A stretch of DNA of 42,968 bases, taken from IMG/VR virus record IMGVR_UViG_3300042946_000297, positions 1 through 42,968 of that record, one strand, 5' to 3'. Below are positions 7,064 to 14,528 of the stretch, piece by piece. Made by a program: the position numbers and the translations under genes. The stretch's first letter is position 1; every line of letters begins with the position of its first letter. The DNA comes from a virus. A model generated the notes under the pieces. It saw only the letters and a program-made list of their open reading frames with translations. It was not told the DNA's origin and searched no databases.

Positions 7064-7574
7064 ACTGCAAATTTAATTCTTTTTTTTCAAACCAAAAAGG
7101 TTTTTCTCTGTTTTTCCAAGATGCCAAATCAATTTTAGCACCCATATAATAATTTCTGTAAGATTCAACAACGGAATCCACCTTATATTCGTCCGGCATA
7201 GCCATCGCCGGAGTAGTGAAACCAATGTCCGGGATGTTTGGTTTATTAATTATACACCAATTAATCACATCTATTGATTTGTGTCTTTTACCATACCTGT
7301 GGGTATATTCTTTCCCTAACTCCAATCCCAACTCACACAAGTACAAATAATTCGATAAACTCTGACGAGCCCATACTGCACAAGGGTGATTTTTATGTGA
7401 CAACTTGTACGGTACTTGGTCGGTACTTGGTCGGTACTTAGTCGGTTCTTGGTCGGTTACGTGATGAACACCACACAATAATTGAGCGGTTTCCAAAATC
7501 ATTTTTACAACGTGTTTGTCTACGTGATACTGAGCTGATAGTTTGGGATTCTCATCCAAGAAAAATATATTCAT
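7056..7574 (-). CDS. Conserved phage protein (D-x-x-P...Y-H-x-D-K-H-V-V-K type)
   Basis: The start is ATG 7574 (MNIFFLDENPKLSAQYHVDK). The longer frame upstream runs through the promoter. The N-terminal signature LDENPKLSAQYHVDKHVVKM followed by ETAQLL is typical of a family widespread in tailed phages whose function I do not know. Conserved His/Asp/Lys residues suggest a nucleic-acid or metal-binding role. Residues around 60-75 are encoded by an imperfect 11-bp tandem repeat. It overlaps the phosphoesterase by eight bases. Confidence 0.7.
   Translation of the reverse strand: MNIFFLDENPKLSAQYHVDKHVVKMILETAQLLCGVHHVTDQEPTKYRPSTDQVPYKLSHKNHPCAVWARQSLSNYLYLCELGLELGKEYTHRYGKRHKSIDVINWCIINKPNIPDIGFTTPAMAMPDEYKVDSVVESYRNYYMGAKIDLASWKNREKPFWFEKKELNLQYD
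7068..7075 (-). promoter_or_regulatory. -7-like element (TAAATTTG) directly before ATG 7063
   Basis: TAAATTTG followed by four bases and ATG has the same geometry as at 4322, 7579 and 40421. It lies within the 3' coding end of the upstream gene. Confidence 0.4.
7410..7458 (-). repeat. 11-bp tandem repeat inside a coding region
   Basis: Four copies of an 11-bp unit (CGGTACTTGGT and variants, read on the plus strand) plus five bases of a fifth lie inside the 7056-7574 gene. Three units restore the frame, so gain or loss of one copy would shift it. Confidence 0.8.
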
Positions 7575-7578
7575 AGGA

Positions 7579-7586
7579 CAAAAGTA
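7579..7586 (-). promoter_or_regulatory. -7 promoter element (TACTTTTG), leaderless geometry
   Basis: TACTTTTG, four bases, then ATG 7574 on the minus strand. Confidence 0.55.
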
Positions 7587-7627
7587 AGGATGTTTTTTGA
7601 ATTGACAAAAAAAAAATGAAGAAAAAA

Positions 7628-7701
7628 ACAAGTGAGTTCAAATTTCGGCGAAGAGTAAATTACCAAGATACTATCATAAAATTTTTTTGAATCTCACTTG
7701 T
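7628..7701. other. 14-bp imperfect inverted repeat between divergent genes
   Basis: ACAAGTGAG+TTCAA at 7628-7641 pairs with TTGAA+t+CTCACTTGT at 7687-7701, with one bulged base. It lies between divergent transcription units and may be an RNA hairpin or an operator. Confidence 0.5.
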
Positions 7702-7761
7702 ATAATACAAATATATTATTATTTATTATAAATGTCAAACATAAAAACAAAAAAAATGATG

Positions 7762-7768
7762 TATTTAT
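7762..7768 (+). promoter_or_regulatory. Late-type promoter motif (TATTTAT)
   Basis: GTATTTATAATAAAA lies just upstream of ATG 7783. The motif recurs before most genes that encode the shared N-terminal module. Confidence 0.55.
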
Positions 7769-7782
7769 AATAAAACTTAATT

Positions 7783-8721
7783 ATGAGAAATTACGGAATA
7801 GGGCAATTAACGCCATCTGAAAAATCGGATATATTGAACCAACATAAAACAGTTTATGATGGTTATAGAACAATGCAACCGGAAGTCGCTAAGGAACAAC
7901 CATTATATGTATTTGACCCAGCGGGTGATAAAGAAGGTTTGGTGGTTAATAATAAGGGTGAGGTTAAAAAATATACCAACTTTGGTATTAACGAACAAGT
8001 GAAATCTAAAACAACGTGTGAATGTGGTGGAGAGATGTATGAAGGAGAGTGTATGGAATGTGGTAGTACTATGATGGAAGAAACAGGTCATTTGGATGAT
8101 ATCTACAACCAAGAAGATTTAAACCCTGATTCAGGATTTGATTATGTTCAAGGAAGTTCAAACGATGTTGACACTTTTGAAGGTATGCACAAAAATCTTT
8201 ATAAAGAAGATGATGTAATCGATGATGACGGATTTGAAGACGAGGAATTGGAAACCGATGAATTAGATGAACAAGGTGGAAACGCCGATGACATGAATGT
8301 TGATTCTGTTGAACCTGCATATGATTTTGTTTCGGGAGGTCCGGATGATGTTTATCCTGTTAATGAATATGATGACGAGGAAATAACTTATGAACCAATG
8401 GAATCTGCGTGGGCAAATGATGAAATTGATGAGAATGATATTTCAGGAGTCCAAGGAATATATGGTGATATGGACCCAGCATATGATTTTGATAGTGAAG
8501 GACCTGGTAAAGCGGGACCATACCAAAGATTCAGTTATAATGAAGATGAGGATGAAGACGAATTTATGGATTATGATGGTGATGATGCATCTACTTGGCC
8601 CGGTAATAACTTTGATGATGAACCTGAATGGGAAGAAATTGATGACGATTTAATGAAAGATTTCCAATCTCAAAAAAATAAAATCTCAGAGATGTTTAAC
8701 AGAATGAGTCGATATAATTAA
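7783..8721 (+). CDS. Acidic repeat protein with zinc ribbon and N-terminal targeting-like module
   Basis: A 312-aa protein. Residues 1-25 (MRNYGIGQLTPSEKSDILNQ then H-K) carry the EKxxILxxH module shared with 11109, 23686 and 24915. CxCGG...CECGS-like cysteines (about 79-94) look like a zinc ribbon. The rest is extremely acidic, with degenerate repeats around [FY]DF.SxGP (near residues 128, 188 and 236). A TATTTAT motif precedes it and a terminator follows. It may be a packaged or scaffold-like late protein, but this is inference. Confidence 0.7.
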   Translation: MRNYGIGQLTPSEKSDILNQHKTVYDGYRTMQPEVAKEQPLYVFDPAGDKEGLVVNNKGEVKKYTNFGINEQVKSKTTCECGGEMYEGECMECGSTMMEETGHLDDIYNQEDLNPDSGFDYVQGSSNDVDTFEGMHKNLYKEDDVIDDDGFEDEELETDELDEQGGNADDMNVDSVEPAYDFVSGGPDDVYPVNEYDDEEITYEPMESAWANDEIDENDISGVQGIYGDMDPAYDFDSEGPGKAGPYQRFSYNEDEDEDEFMDYDGDDASTWPGNNFDDEPEWEEIDDDLMKDFQSQKNKISEMFNRMSRYN

Positions 8722-8725
8722 AATC

Positions 8726-8757
8726 TAAACCCCTTGAATTCGAGGGGTTTAATTTTT
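8726..8757 (+). terminator. Rho-independent terminator
   Basis: TAAACCCC and GGGGTTTA pair around a TTGAATTCGA loop, followed by a T-rich stretch just after the acidic protein gene. Confidence 0.75.
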
Positions 8758-8816
8758 ATTGATAAAATGTTAGTTTTTCCTATAATTTTAGATATTTGTT
8801 AATAAAACATATTATT

Positions 8817-9122
8817 ATGGAAATAAAAGAAATTATCTCATATTATCTTAATAGCGACACAAACATAATTGAAGTGTCTTTCAGAACAATTGATGATGAA
8901 GAGGATGTGTTAAGAAATGATACAATAAACTACGATATCGTTGAAGAATATGGATTTGATTTGGTCACCGAATCATTTGACTTCTTTCATGATGAAGATG
9001 ACTTTATTGAAGATTTTTATGAAGAAGAAAAAATTGAATTGGATGAAGACGAATTATTGGTGTTCTTAAATGAATATTATATGGTGAATCCATCAAATTT
9101 ACCAAAGAGTGAGTTCTATTAA
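8817..9122 (+). CDS. Very acidic small protein, 101 aa
   Basis: The start is ATG 8817 (MEIKEIISYYLNSDTN). The protein is dominated by Asp/Glu and aromatic residues (FDFFHDEDDFIEDFYEEEK). A TATTTGT variant of the late motif lies upstream. Its TAA stop overlaps the stop of the convergent lipoprotein gene. DNA mimicry is conceivable, but no family is recognised. Confidence 0.65.
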   Translation: MEIKEIISYYLNSDTNIIEVSFRTIDDEEDVLRNDTINYDIVEEYGFDLVTESFDFFHDEDDFIEDFYEEEKIELDEDELLVFLNEYYMVNPSNLPKSEFY

Positions 9123-9655
9123 GGGCCCACTCTTGTTAGAAACATTGTCATAACTTGTTTTTCACCATGTTTTCCGTTGAACCAACCTCCGGAACTTTTT
9201 AGTTGTAAACTTTCAAATCCGTCATGTTCAATGTGAAATGTTATTCTTCGGGTTGAACCATCTTGGGTTACATAATCAAATTGTAAATAACCCAAATCAT
9301 ATGTGTTATTATTTAACACCCTATAAAATATTTCATTTGGAGACGTTCCGTATTGCCATATATCTTGACCATACTGAGTAACACCCAATAATTTCATCCT
9401 AATTGATGAATAATCCAAATGAATGTAAGATTGATTTATTGAGATTGAATTAAATGGGTGAGGCATTGCATCATTTATATAAGTTGTTCCCAACAAATAT
9501 AATGAATCAGGTGTCTGATTCTGGTCAACATTGGTAATCTCTAGTTTTGACACCACATATTTACCACTTAAAGTCAAATCACTTTTCTCTGTTACATACG
9601 CTTCACAGGAAAGTAATAAAAAAACTAACGAGAATAATAGTATAAATCTTTTCAT
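9119..9655 (-). CDS. Predicted lipoprotein, 178 aa
   Basis: The N-terminus MKRFILLFSLVFLLLSC has a signal peptide and a lipobox (LLSC, Cys17), so the mature protein should be lipid-anchored. The mature part is beta-rich and Trp/Tyr-rich (ISINQSYIHLDYSS; ITFHIEHDGFESLQL), compatible with a lipocalin-like or other beta-barrel fold. It is convergent with the acidic gene, with overlapping stop codons. A role in superinfection exclusion or envelope modification is possible but unproven. Confidence 0.7.
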   Translation of the reverse strand: MKRFILLFSLVFLLLSCEAYVTEKSDLTLSGKYVVSKLEITNVDQNQTPDSLYLLGTTYINDAMPHPFNSISINQSYIHLDYSSIRMKLLGVTQYGQDIWQYGTSPNEIFYRVLNNNTYDLGYLQFDYVTQDGSTRRITFHIEHDGFESLQLKSSGGWFNGKHGEKQVMTMFLTRVGP

Positions 9656-9671
9656 ATGGCTAAATTATGAC

Positions 9672-9678
9672 TATTTAT
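9672..9678 (+). promoter_or_regulatory. Late-type motif (TATTTAT) before 9708
   Basis: CTATTTATTG lies 29 bases upstream of ATG 9708 on the plus strand. Confidence 0.4.
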
Positions 9679-9707
9679 TGAAATAACCAAAAAAAAAATA
9701 AAAAAAA

Positions 9708-9962
9708 ATGACGACTGATATCAACACACTTATTGATTTTTTCAAAAAATACGCAATTAGTACCAATTTAAAAGATGAAATAGGAGAACAAGATGCCGCT
9801 CCTGCAGCCGCACCATCACCATCGACAGGTGGAGGTGGAGGAACAATACCTAAATGGTCAGATTTTTATACACCAACACGAGGTAAGGCAAACATGTTGG
9901 GAAAATCAGGTGAAAAATGGCAAACCGGATTAAATCGTGGTGCCGCTAATCAGATTTGGTAA
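9708..9962 (+). CDS. Probable virion protein, 84 aa, with Gly linker
   Basis: A helical N-terminus (TDINTLIDFFKKYAIS) is joined by an Ala/Pro/Ser and penta-Gly linker to a compact C-terminal segment, IPKWSDFYTPTRGKANMLGK, ending in NRGAANQIW. It is followed directly by the probable structural genes with a TATTTAT motif between. Linker architecture and context suggest a small virion or neck/tail component; no family is recognised. Confidence 0.6.
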   Translation: MTTDINTLIDFFKKYAISTNLKDEIGEQDAAPAAAPSPSTGGGGGTIPKWSDFYTPTRGKANMLGKSGEKWQTGLNRGAANQIW

Positions 9963-9970
9963 TAATGATA

Positions 9971-9977
9971 TATTTAT
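9971..9977 (+). promoter_or_regulatory. Late-type motif (TATTTAT) before 9999
   Basis: ATATTTATAAAATAAAA lies 21 bases before ATG 9999. Confidence 0.5.
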
Positions 9978-9998
9978 AAAATAAAATAGTTAAGAGTT

Positions 9999-11105
9999 AT
10001 GGTACAACCTAAATATAGCCCTCAAGAGGCTTTAAACAAGATTAAATTGATGATGAACTATGATTCGTCAAAAACATTAAAAGAAAATGTTTTAGAAGTT
10101 AAATCAATAATTAATGAAGAGTCAATTGATACTGATACCGAAAAATCAGTACAAAAAATGTTATCAGCCTGCTCTAATAGACCTGATGCAGAAGGAACTC
10201 TTGACGCAGCATCTATCGCAAGTGCCTTTAATAGAGCGTTTAATTATCAAACTGCCGGATTTTTAGGTGGGACAGACGATTCACTTTGGAGAGCTCAGAC
10301 AGAAAAAATGAAAAAAGGGAATCTTGATGATTTGTGTAACATTAATAAAGAATTCGAAGAGTTAGGTTATGGTGATTTTGCTCAAAAATTAATTGATGAT
10401 TTAGATGATGAGGAATTGGCAGAATTGATGGAAACTTTTTCAGCAATGAGTTATAGAACTAAAAAAGAAGGTAAATTGTCAGTTGCAAGTACTGAACAAA
10501 AAAATATTAATTGGTTCAAAAAATCATTCCCTTGTATTTTTGATTCAGATGCAAACATTGACCAAAAAGTACTTAAAAACGTAAACAATTATGTATATAT
10601 TTTAATTAAAGGTAATAAAGGTAATTTATATCAAGTATTTTCGGATGGTAGAGTTAAGACTAAAGATGGGAAAATAACAGGAAAGATAATATCTTGTAAT
10701 GGTTCTAAAATTGGGTTTATAGCTGAGGGTGTTGAAAAAAAAAAGTTCGTAAAAGAACAATTTGATGAAGATGAACTTACAGGCGGGGGAGGTACATCAC
10801 CAAAACCATCACCAAAACCATCACCATCTCCAAAACCTAATAAAAACAAATTAGAAGTGGGTGCTGTGACATCACCTGGTGACCCATACCAATATAAGTT
10901 TGAAAATGGAGTATGGAAAACTAAAGGTTTATTACCTCAAGGAATAAAAAAAATACCTAATTGGATTTCTTTGGAAAATAATCAAGATGCTACCAAAGAA
11001 TTAAATCGAAGACATCCTGACTTAATTAAATCAAAGGTTGAAGTTAAACCTAAAGAGGATAATAATATTGAAGATGTTGATGGTGAGGACCCAAACAAAA
11101 TATAA
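9999..11105 (+). CDS. Probable virion-associated protein, 368 aa
   Basis: The N-terminal helix MVQPKYSPQEALNKIKLMM is followed by ENVLEVKSIINEE, which carries an I-N-E site of the type cut by T4-like prohead protease. A Ser/Pro/Lys linker (about residues 265-283) separates the main body from a C-terminal module with VWKTKGLLPQGI, W-I and ELNRRHPDLIKSKVEVK. A similar ending (LTQLYQKHPKFELYKLKVE) occurs in the middle of the next protein, so the two share a module. Gene order with 11109 and 12099 suggests a late operon. Confidence 0.6.
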   Translation: MVQPKYSPQEALNKIKLMMNYDSSKTLKENVLEVKSIINEESIDTDTEKSVQKMLSACSNRPDAEGTLDAASIASAFNRAFNYQTAGFLGGTDDSLWRAQTEKMKKGNLDDLCNINKEFEELGYGDFAQKLIDDLDDEELAELMETFSAMSYRTKKEGKLSVASTEQKNINWFKKSFPCIFDSDANIDQKVLKNVNNYVYILIKGNKGNLYQVFSDGRVKTKDGKITGKIISCNGSKIGFIAEGVEKKKFVKEQFDEDELTGGGGTSPKPSPKPSPSPKPNKNKLEVGAVTSPGDPYQYKFENGVWKTKGLLPQGIKKIPNWISLENNQDATKELNRRHPDLIKSKVEVKPKEDNNIEDVDGEDPNKI

Positions 11106-11108
11106 TTT

Positions 11109-12089
11109 ATGAAAAAGTTTATAATTAACGAAGACGAAAAAATTGATATTTTATCAATGCATAAAAAATTGATGAATGAACAACAAGAAAACTCCCTTAA
11201 TTCTGAAGACCCAAACTTAACAAAATTAAGAAATTCTATTAAAGTTGGTTGTTTATCAAATGGTAAATTAAAAAGGGATACCACAAAAAATATTTATTTC
11301 TATCGTAAACCAAGTGCGACAGGAACTGGAGATGTTGATTTCTTTTCTGATATGACATATAAATTTGTTGACGGAAGTAAATCCGGTAAATGGAAATGTG
11401 AAGGTTTGGTTACTTTAGCATCGACAACCTCCCAACAACAATCAGAGATTGACCAATTAAAAACTCAATTTGGTTGGAAAACAAGGGAAGAATTAAAAAA
11501 TATAGGTCAAGAGGAATTGACACAATTATATCAGAAACATCCAAAATTTGAATTATATAAGTTAAAAGTTGAGTCAGGTAAAGTTGGAGAATATACTGAT
11601 GTACAACAAAAGTTTATAGACCAAGCTAAAGGTATGGGATATAAATTAGAATTAACACCTGAAGAAACAGCCTCAGGTAAATATAAACAATATAAAGTAC
11701 CAAATAGTGAAAATTATTTCCCGGGTGGTTTAACTATGTTCTATTCTTCGGAAACAGCGGTTACATCAGGTACAGACATAGAACAAAGTTTCAAAAAACA
11801 ATCTCAAGGTCAAACTCCAAAAACAAGAAAAGAATGTGCGGATACTATTAAAACATATTATGAGGCGTGGGAAACTAAAAAAGATATACCTCAGAATGTT
11901 TTTGACCCTATGAAACGAAAAGTTCAGGCTTGTGTTAATACCTATGGAAATAAATTTAGTTCTTTAGGAGGATTGTTTAGTAATGTCGATAATTATATCG
12001 AAACATTAAGTGGTGGTTCAGGAGGACCTTTAAGTTATGGTGATGAGGCAAAATGGAGAATAACTCCTCAAAGAAAGATAAATAAATAA
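11109..12089 (+). CDS. Probable virion-associated protein, 326 aa, EKxxILxxH module
   Basis: The N-terminus MKKFIINEDEKIDILSMHKK is the best copy of the short module shared by several late proteins and contains an I-N-E site. The body has a Cys-containing N-terminal domain, a helical segment FGWKTREELKNIGQEELTQL resembling the C-terminal module of 9999-11105, and a C-terminal domain with two Cys around 243 and 277. It lies three bases after its upstream neighbour. Function unknown. Confidence 0.65.
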   Translation: MKKFIINEDEKIDILSMHKKLMNEQQENSLNSEDPNLTKLRNSIKVGCLSNGKLKRDTTKNIYFYRKPSATGTGDVDFFSDMTYKFVDGSKSGKWKCEGLVTLASTTSQQQSEIDQLKTQFGWKTREELKNIGQEELTQLYQKHPKFELYKLKVESGKVGEYTDVQQKFIDQAKGMGYKLELTPEETASGKYKQYKVPNSENYFPGGLTMFYSSETAVTSGTDIEQSFKKQSQGQTPKTRKECADTIKTYYEAWETKKDIPQNVFDPMKRKVQACVNTYGNKFSSLGGLFSNVDNYIETLSGGSGGPLSYGDEAKWRITPQRKINK

Positions 12090-12098
12090 AAAATAGTT

Positions 12099-12758
12099 AT
12101 GTTAGATAAAAAAATTAAGAAAGCTATTTTAGAAACTAAAGATAGAAAAGAAAGATTACTCATTGAAGAAAGTTTAGTTAAAACAAGAATTTTTACAATA
12201 GTTGAATCTCAAGAGATTATTAATAATTTTGAATTTTTACCTGAGGGTAAAAAAATGAAAATTGCGTTAAATTTAATGGAAGAGATTAGATTTTTGGATG
12301 AAAACCAAATTTTAAATGAACAACTAATGGATTATATTGGTAAACTTTTTGGAAATTATGGTATTGGTGGTATCGCTCAAACTATCGTAGAACCTTTGGT
12401 TAATTCATTGTTAAGTGGATTAGGAATGTCAGACGGATTCTTAAAAAATACTTTAATTTCTTTATTTACATCAAATCCCTTAGAATTATCTAAAGCGTTA
12501 AAAAGTTGTGAGGCTCTCACAAAATTAGTTGCAGAGTCAATGGTAGAGGGTTTAGTAATGATGATAAAACAACAACAAGGTCTTGAAGGTAAAGGTTATA
12601 CATTTCTTAGAAATGCTTTAGGAGGAGCAATTAAGGATACTAAATTTGTTCAAAGTTTAGAAGGTCAATTAGAAAGTGTTGTGTGTGAAATATATAGAAA
12701 ATTTAACCAAAACGCATCAGGTGTTTATGATAAATTAAAACCTGAGGTATCAGCATAA
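12099..12758 (+). CDS. Unknown late protein, 219 aa, helical
   Basis: The N-terminus is helical and charged (MLDKKIKKAILETKDRKERL) with L-I-E-E and I-V-E sites. A central stretch (about 75-110) rich in Gly/Ile/Leu (YGIGGIAQTIVEPLVNSLLS) could be membrane-active or a buried helix. It is the third gene of the operon beginning at 9999. No family recognised. Confidence 0.6.
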   Translation: MLDKKIKKAILETKDRKERLLIEESLVKTRIFTIVESQEIINNFEFLPEGKKMKIALNLMEEIRFLDENQILNEQLMDYIGKLFGNYGIGGIAQTIVEPLVNSLLSGLGMSDGFLKNTLISLFTSNPLELSKALKSCEALTKLVAESMVEGLVMMIKQQQGLEGKGYTFLRNALGGAIKDTKFVQSLEGQLESVVCEIYRKFNQNASGVYDKLKPEVSA

Positions 12759-12779
12759 TAGAATTAAAAACTCTATTAT
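12755..12779 (+). terminator. Hairpin at the end of the 9999-12758 operon
   Basis: ATAATAGA (overlapping the stop codon) pairs with TCTATTAT around a nine-base loop. It lacks a clear T-run, so it may be a processing or 3'-stabilising hairpin. Confidence 0.4.
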
Positions 12780-12826
12780 ATAAATTAGATTATAAAACAA
12801 AGGGGGGTGTTTATCTTATCTAAAAA

Positions 12827-12855
12827 AAAAAGAAGGTGTTTATCACCTTCTTTTT
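12827..12855. terminator. Bidirectional terminator between convergent operons
   Basis: GAAGGTG-TTTAT-CACCTTC is flanked by A-run and T-run on opposite sides, so it can terminate both the plus operon ending at 12758 and the minus clpP gene. Confidence 0.8.
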
Positions 12856-12862
12856 GTATATG

Positions 12863-13612
12863 TTAACGATTTCTTTTCAAAATTTCTTTTTCATAATATT
12901 CGTCAAACCCATCCATCATATTTGTCATTGATTTATTCTTATCAATACCAACAATTTTATCAATTAAACCGAATTGTAATGCCTCATCTGAGTTGAACCA
13001 TTTATCGTTCCTTGACGACTCTAACATCTCGTCAAATGTTTTACCACAATTCTCTGCCAAAATTTTGAATAATAAAAAATTATATTTTTCAGCTTCAAGT
13101 TGGTTAATTCTAGTATCTTGAATGTTACCTTGACTTCCATGTGATACCATATGAGTCATTACCTTTGAATAAATCAAAGAAGACCTTTTCCCTTTCGCTC
13201 CTGACGATAACAATACTGAACCCATAGACGCACACATACCCAAATTAGTTGTTGCAACATCTGCGGAAACAAAGTTCATCGTATCACGAATACCCAAACC
13301 ATTTAATACACTTCCACCCGGAGTCTGTAAATAAAGGTTAATATCTTTTTTCTTATCCAAATTATCTAAGAAAATAATTTGTGATTGGATGATATCACCC
13401 ATTCTTTCATTAACAGGACCTGAAGCCCATAATATCCTATCCATCATCAAACGGGAAAAAATATCCATTTGAGTGACTCTCATTTCCCTTTCCTCTAAAA
13501 TGTAAGGGGTCATTGAGTTTTGAATATGATTGTTAAAATTGTGTAAATCCAATGATGGTTTACCTAAATGTTTTGTGTAATAACTCTGAAATTCTTGTCC
13601 TACGTTCATCAT
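12863..13612 (-). CDS. clpP: ClpP-type serine protease
   Basis: A 249-aa ClpP homologue with an N-terminal extension of about 40 residues relative to bacterial ClpP. The nucleophile motif GMCASMGS has Ser129, the MTHMVSHGS segment has catalytic His154, and DKWF (Asp202) matches the usual Asp position. LYLQTPGGSV and ALQFGLIDKIVG are family hallmarks. ClpP forms a barrel that degrades substrates fed by ClpA/C/X. A Clp unfoldase with an IGF docking loop lies at 42020-42968, so the phage may supply both subunits. The gene is monocistronic with its own promoter. Confidence 0.92.
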   Translation of the reverse strand: MMNVGQEFQSYYTKHLGKPSLDLHNFNNHIQNSMTPYILEEREMRVTQMDIFSRLMMDRILWASGPVNERMGDIIQSQIIFLDNLDKKKDINLYLQTPGGSVLNGLGIRDTMNFVSADVATTNLGMCASMGSVLLSSGAKGKRSSLIYSKVMTHMVSHGSQGNIQDTRINQLEAEKYNFLLFKILAENCGKTFDEMLESSRNDKWFNSDEALQFGLIDKIVGIDKNKSMTNMMDGFDEYYEKEILKRNR

Positions 13613-13628
13613 ATGTTTAAATTTTTGA

Positions 13629-13636
13629 CAAAGATA
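13629..13636 (-). promoter_or_regulatory. -7 promoter element (TATCTTTG) for clpP
   Basis: TATCTTTG on the minus strand lies 16 bases before ATG 13612. Confidence 0.6.
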
Positions 13637-13666
13637 AATAAAATATTCTATTCAACAAATAAAAAA

Positions 13667-14002
13667 TTAGTTTTCTTCAATTGGAGTATCGTTTGAAATG
13701 ATTTCAGCATCGTTAACTTCAATATTTGACGGGTCTGTTTCCTCGTCATCATTCATATTAACTGCCGTTCCTTCTTCCAAATCTTGGTCACATTTATATA
13801 TGTGAACTTGGTCGTTGTGTCTAAATACAATAACTTTTTTAATTTCATCCGTTAATTTAATGTCTCCAACGACATCAACAACAATTCCTTCACCTTCACT
13901 AAATATATTCCCTAATGCTCTTGCGAAAATTAATGATGCGTTTAATAAATCTTGTGTGTTTTGCTTTTGCCCCGCATTTTCCGGGTTTGTGTGATTTTCC
14001 AT
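13667..14002 (-). CDS. Unknown acidic protein, 111 aa
   Basis: The N-terminus is low-complexity and Gln/Asn-rich (MENHTNPENAGQKQNTQ). A central beta-rich segment follows (GIVVDVVGDIKLTDEIKKVI, then VHIYKCDQDL), and the tail is very acidic. It lies just upstream of clpP on the same strand. No family recognised. Confidence 0.6.
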   Translation of the reverse strand: MENHTNPENAGQKQNTQDLLNASLIFARALGNIFSEGEGIVVDVVGDIKLTDEIKKVIVFRHNDQVHIYKCDQDLEEGTAVNMNDDEETDPSNIEVNDAEIISNDTPIEEN

Positions 14003-14043
14003 AAATGTGTTTTGTTTTTTTTAAGTTTAAGAAAAATTTTTCA

Positions 14044-14070
14044 ATAAAAAAAGGGGTTTAACACCCCTTT
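14044..14070 (-). terminator. Rho-independent terminator
   Basis: AAAGGGGTG and ACCCCTTT-type arms are followed by seven T residues on the minus strand, placed just after the 27-aa ORF at 14102-14185. Confidence 0.65.
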
Positions 14071-14101
14071 CTAAAATAAACTATTAAAATTTTTTTATGG
14101 T

Positions 14102-14185
14102 TTAAGACTTTCCACATCTATTTACACCATCGTTCATATATCTATATGATTCCAAAAGTCCCAATTTATCATTGGTCATAATCAT
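14102..14185 (-). CDS. Micro-protein, 27 aa, with late motif
   Basis: The frame reads MIMTNDKLGLLESYRYMNDG and ends CGKS. It is framed by a TATTTAT motif exactly four bases before its ATG and by a terminator after its stop, so it looks like a complete minimal transcription unit. Function unknown. Confidence 0.45.
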   Translation of the reverse strand: MIMTNDKLGLLESYRYMNDGVNRCGKS

Positions 14186-14189
14186 ACTT

Positions 14190-14196
14190 ATAAATA
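14190..14196 (-). promoter_or_regulatory. Late-type motif (TATTTAT), leaderless geometry
   Basis: TATTTAT, AAGT, then ATG on the minus strand: four-base spacing identical to 15482, 24203, 33019 and 41316. Confidence 0.5.
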
Positions 14197-14258
14197 TCTT
14201 TAAAGTCCGTTTGAAGTTTAAAAATTATTTTTTTATAATTAGAAAAAACAAAATTATT

Positions 14259-14513
14259 ATGCCGGATTTTAGAACATATGTTGAGATTGAACCAGAGGAA
14301 TTTTTAAGTAATTGTTCAGACTCAGAAATTGAGGAAATTATTAATTATCTTCTTGAGGAGGGTCATTTGGATGGTGAACCTATAACATCAAAGGAACATC
14401 ATAATGATTTGGATGTTGAGTGGAGTGGGTATATTTCCAAGTTAAAAAACTCTCGTTTATTGTTATCAAATGAAGATGAAGAAACTATAAAAAGGATTGC
14501 TAGCAAGTTTTAG
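14259..14513 (+). CDS. Small acidic unknown protein, 84 aa
   Basis: The start is ATG 14259 (MPDFRTYVEIEPEEFLSNCS). The upstream in-frame extension is low-complexity and rejected. The protein is predicted strand then helices (DSEIEEIINYLLEEGHL) and heads the short plus-strand run leading to the lysis gene. Confidence 0.6.
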   Translation: MPDFRTYVEIEPEEFLSNCSDSEIEEIINYLLEEGHLDGEPITSKEHHNDLDVEWSGYISKLKNSRLLLSNEDEETIKRIASKF

Positions 14514-14528
14514 GAGTACTTATAATAT

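Noticed and set aside
7575-7631. Upstream extension of the 7056-7574 protein
   Set aside because: The extension (MFFSSFFFCQF) crosses the promoter and has no protein-like composition.
8069-8320. Frames overlapping the acidic protein (also 8390-8653 and 15785-16192)
   Set aside because: Shadows of a strongly biased coding sequence in other frames.
14172-14258. N-terminal extension of the 84-aa protein
   Set aside because: Low-complexity Ile/Phe/Lys sequence from AT-rich intergenic DNA; ATG 14259 is better.
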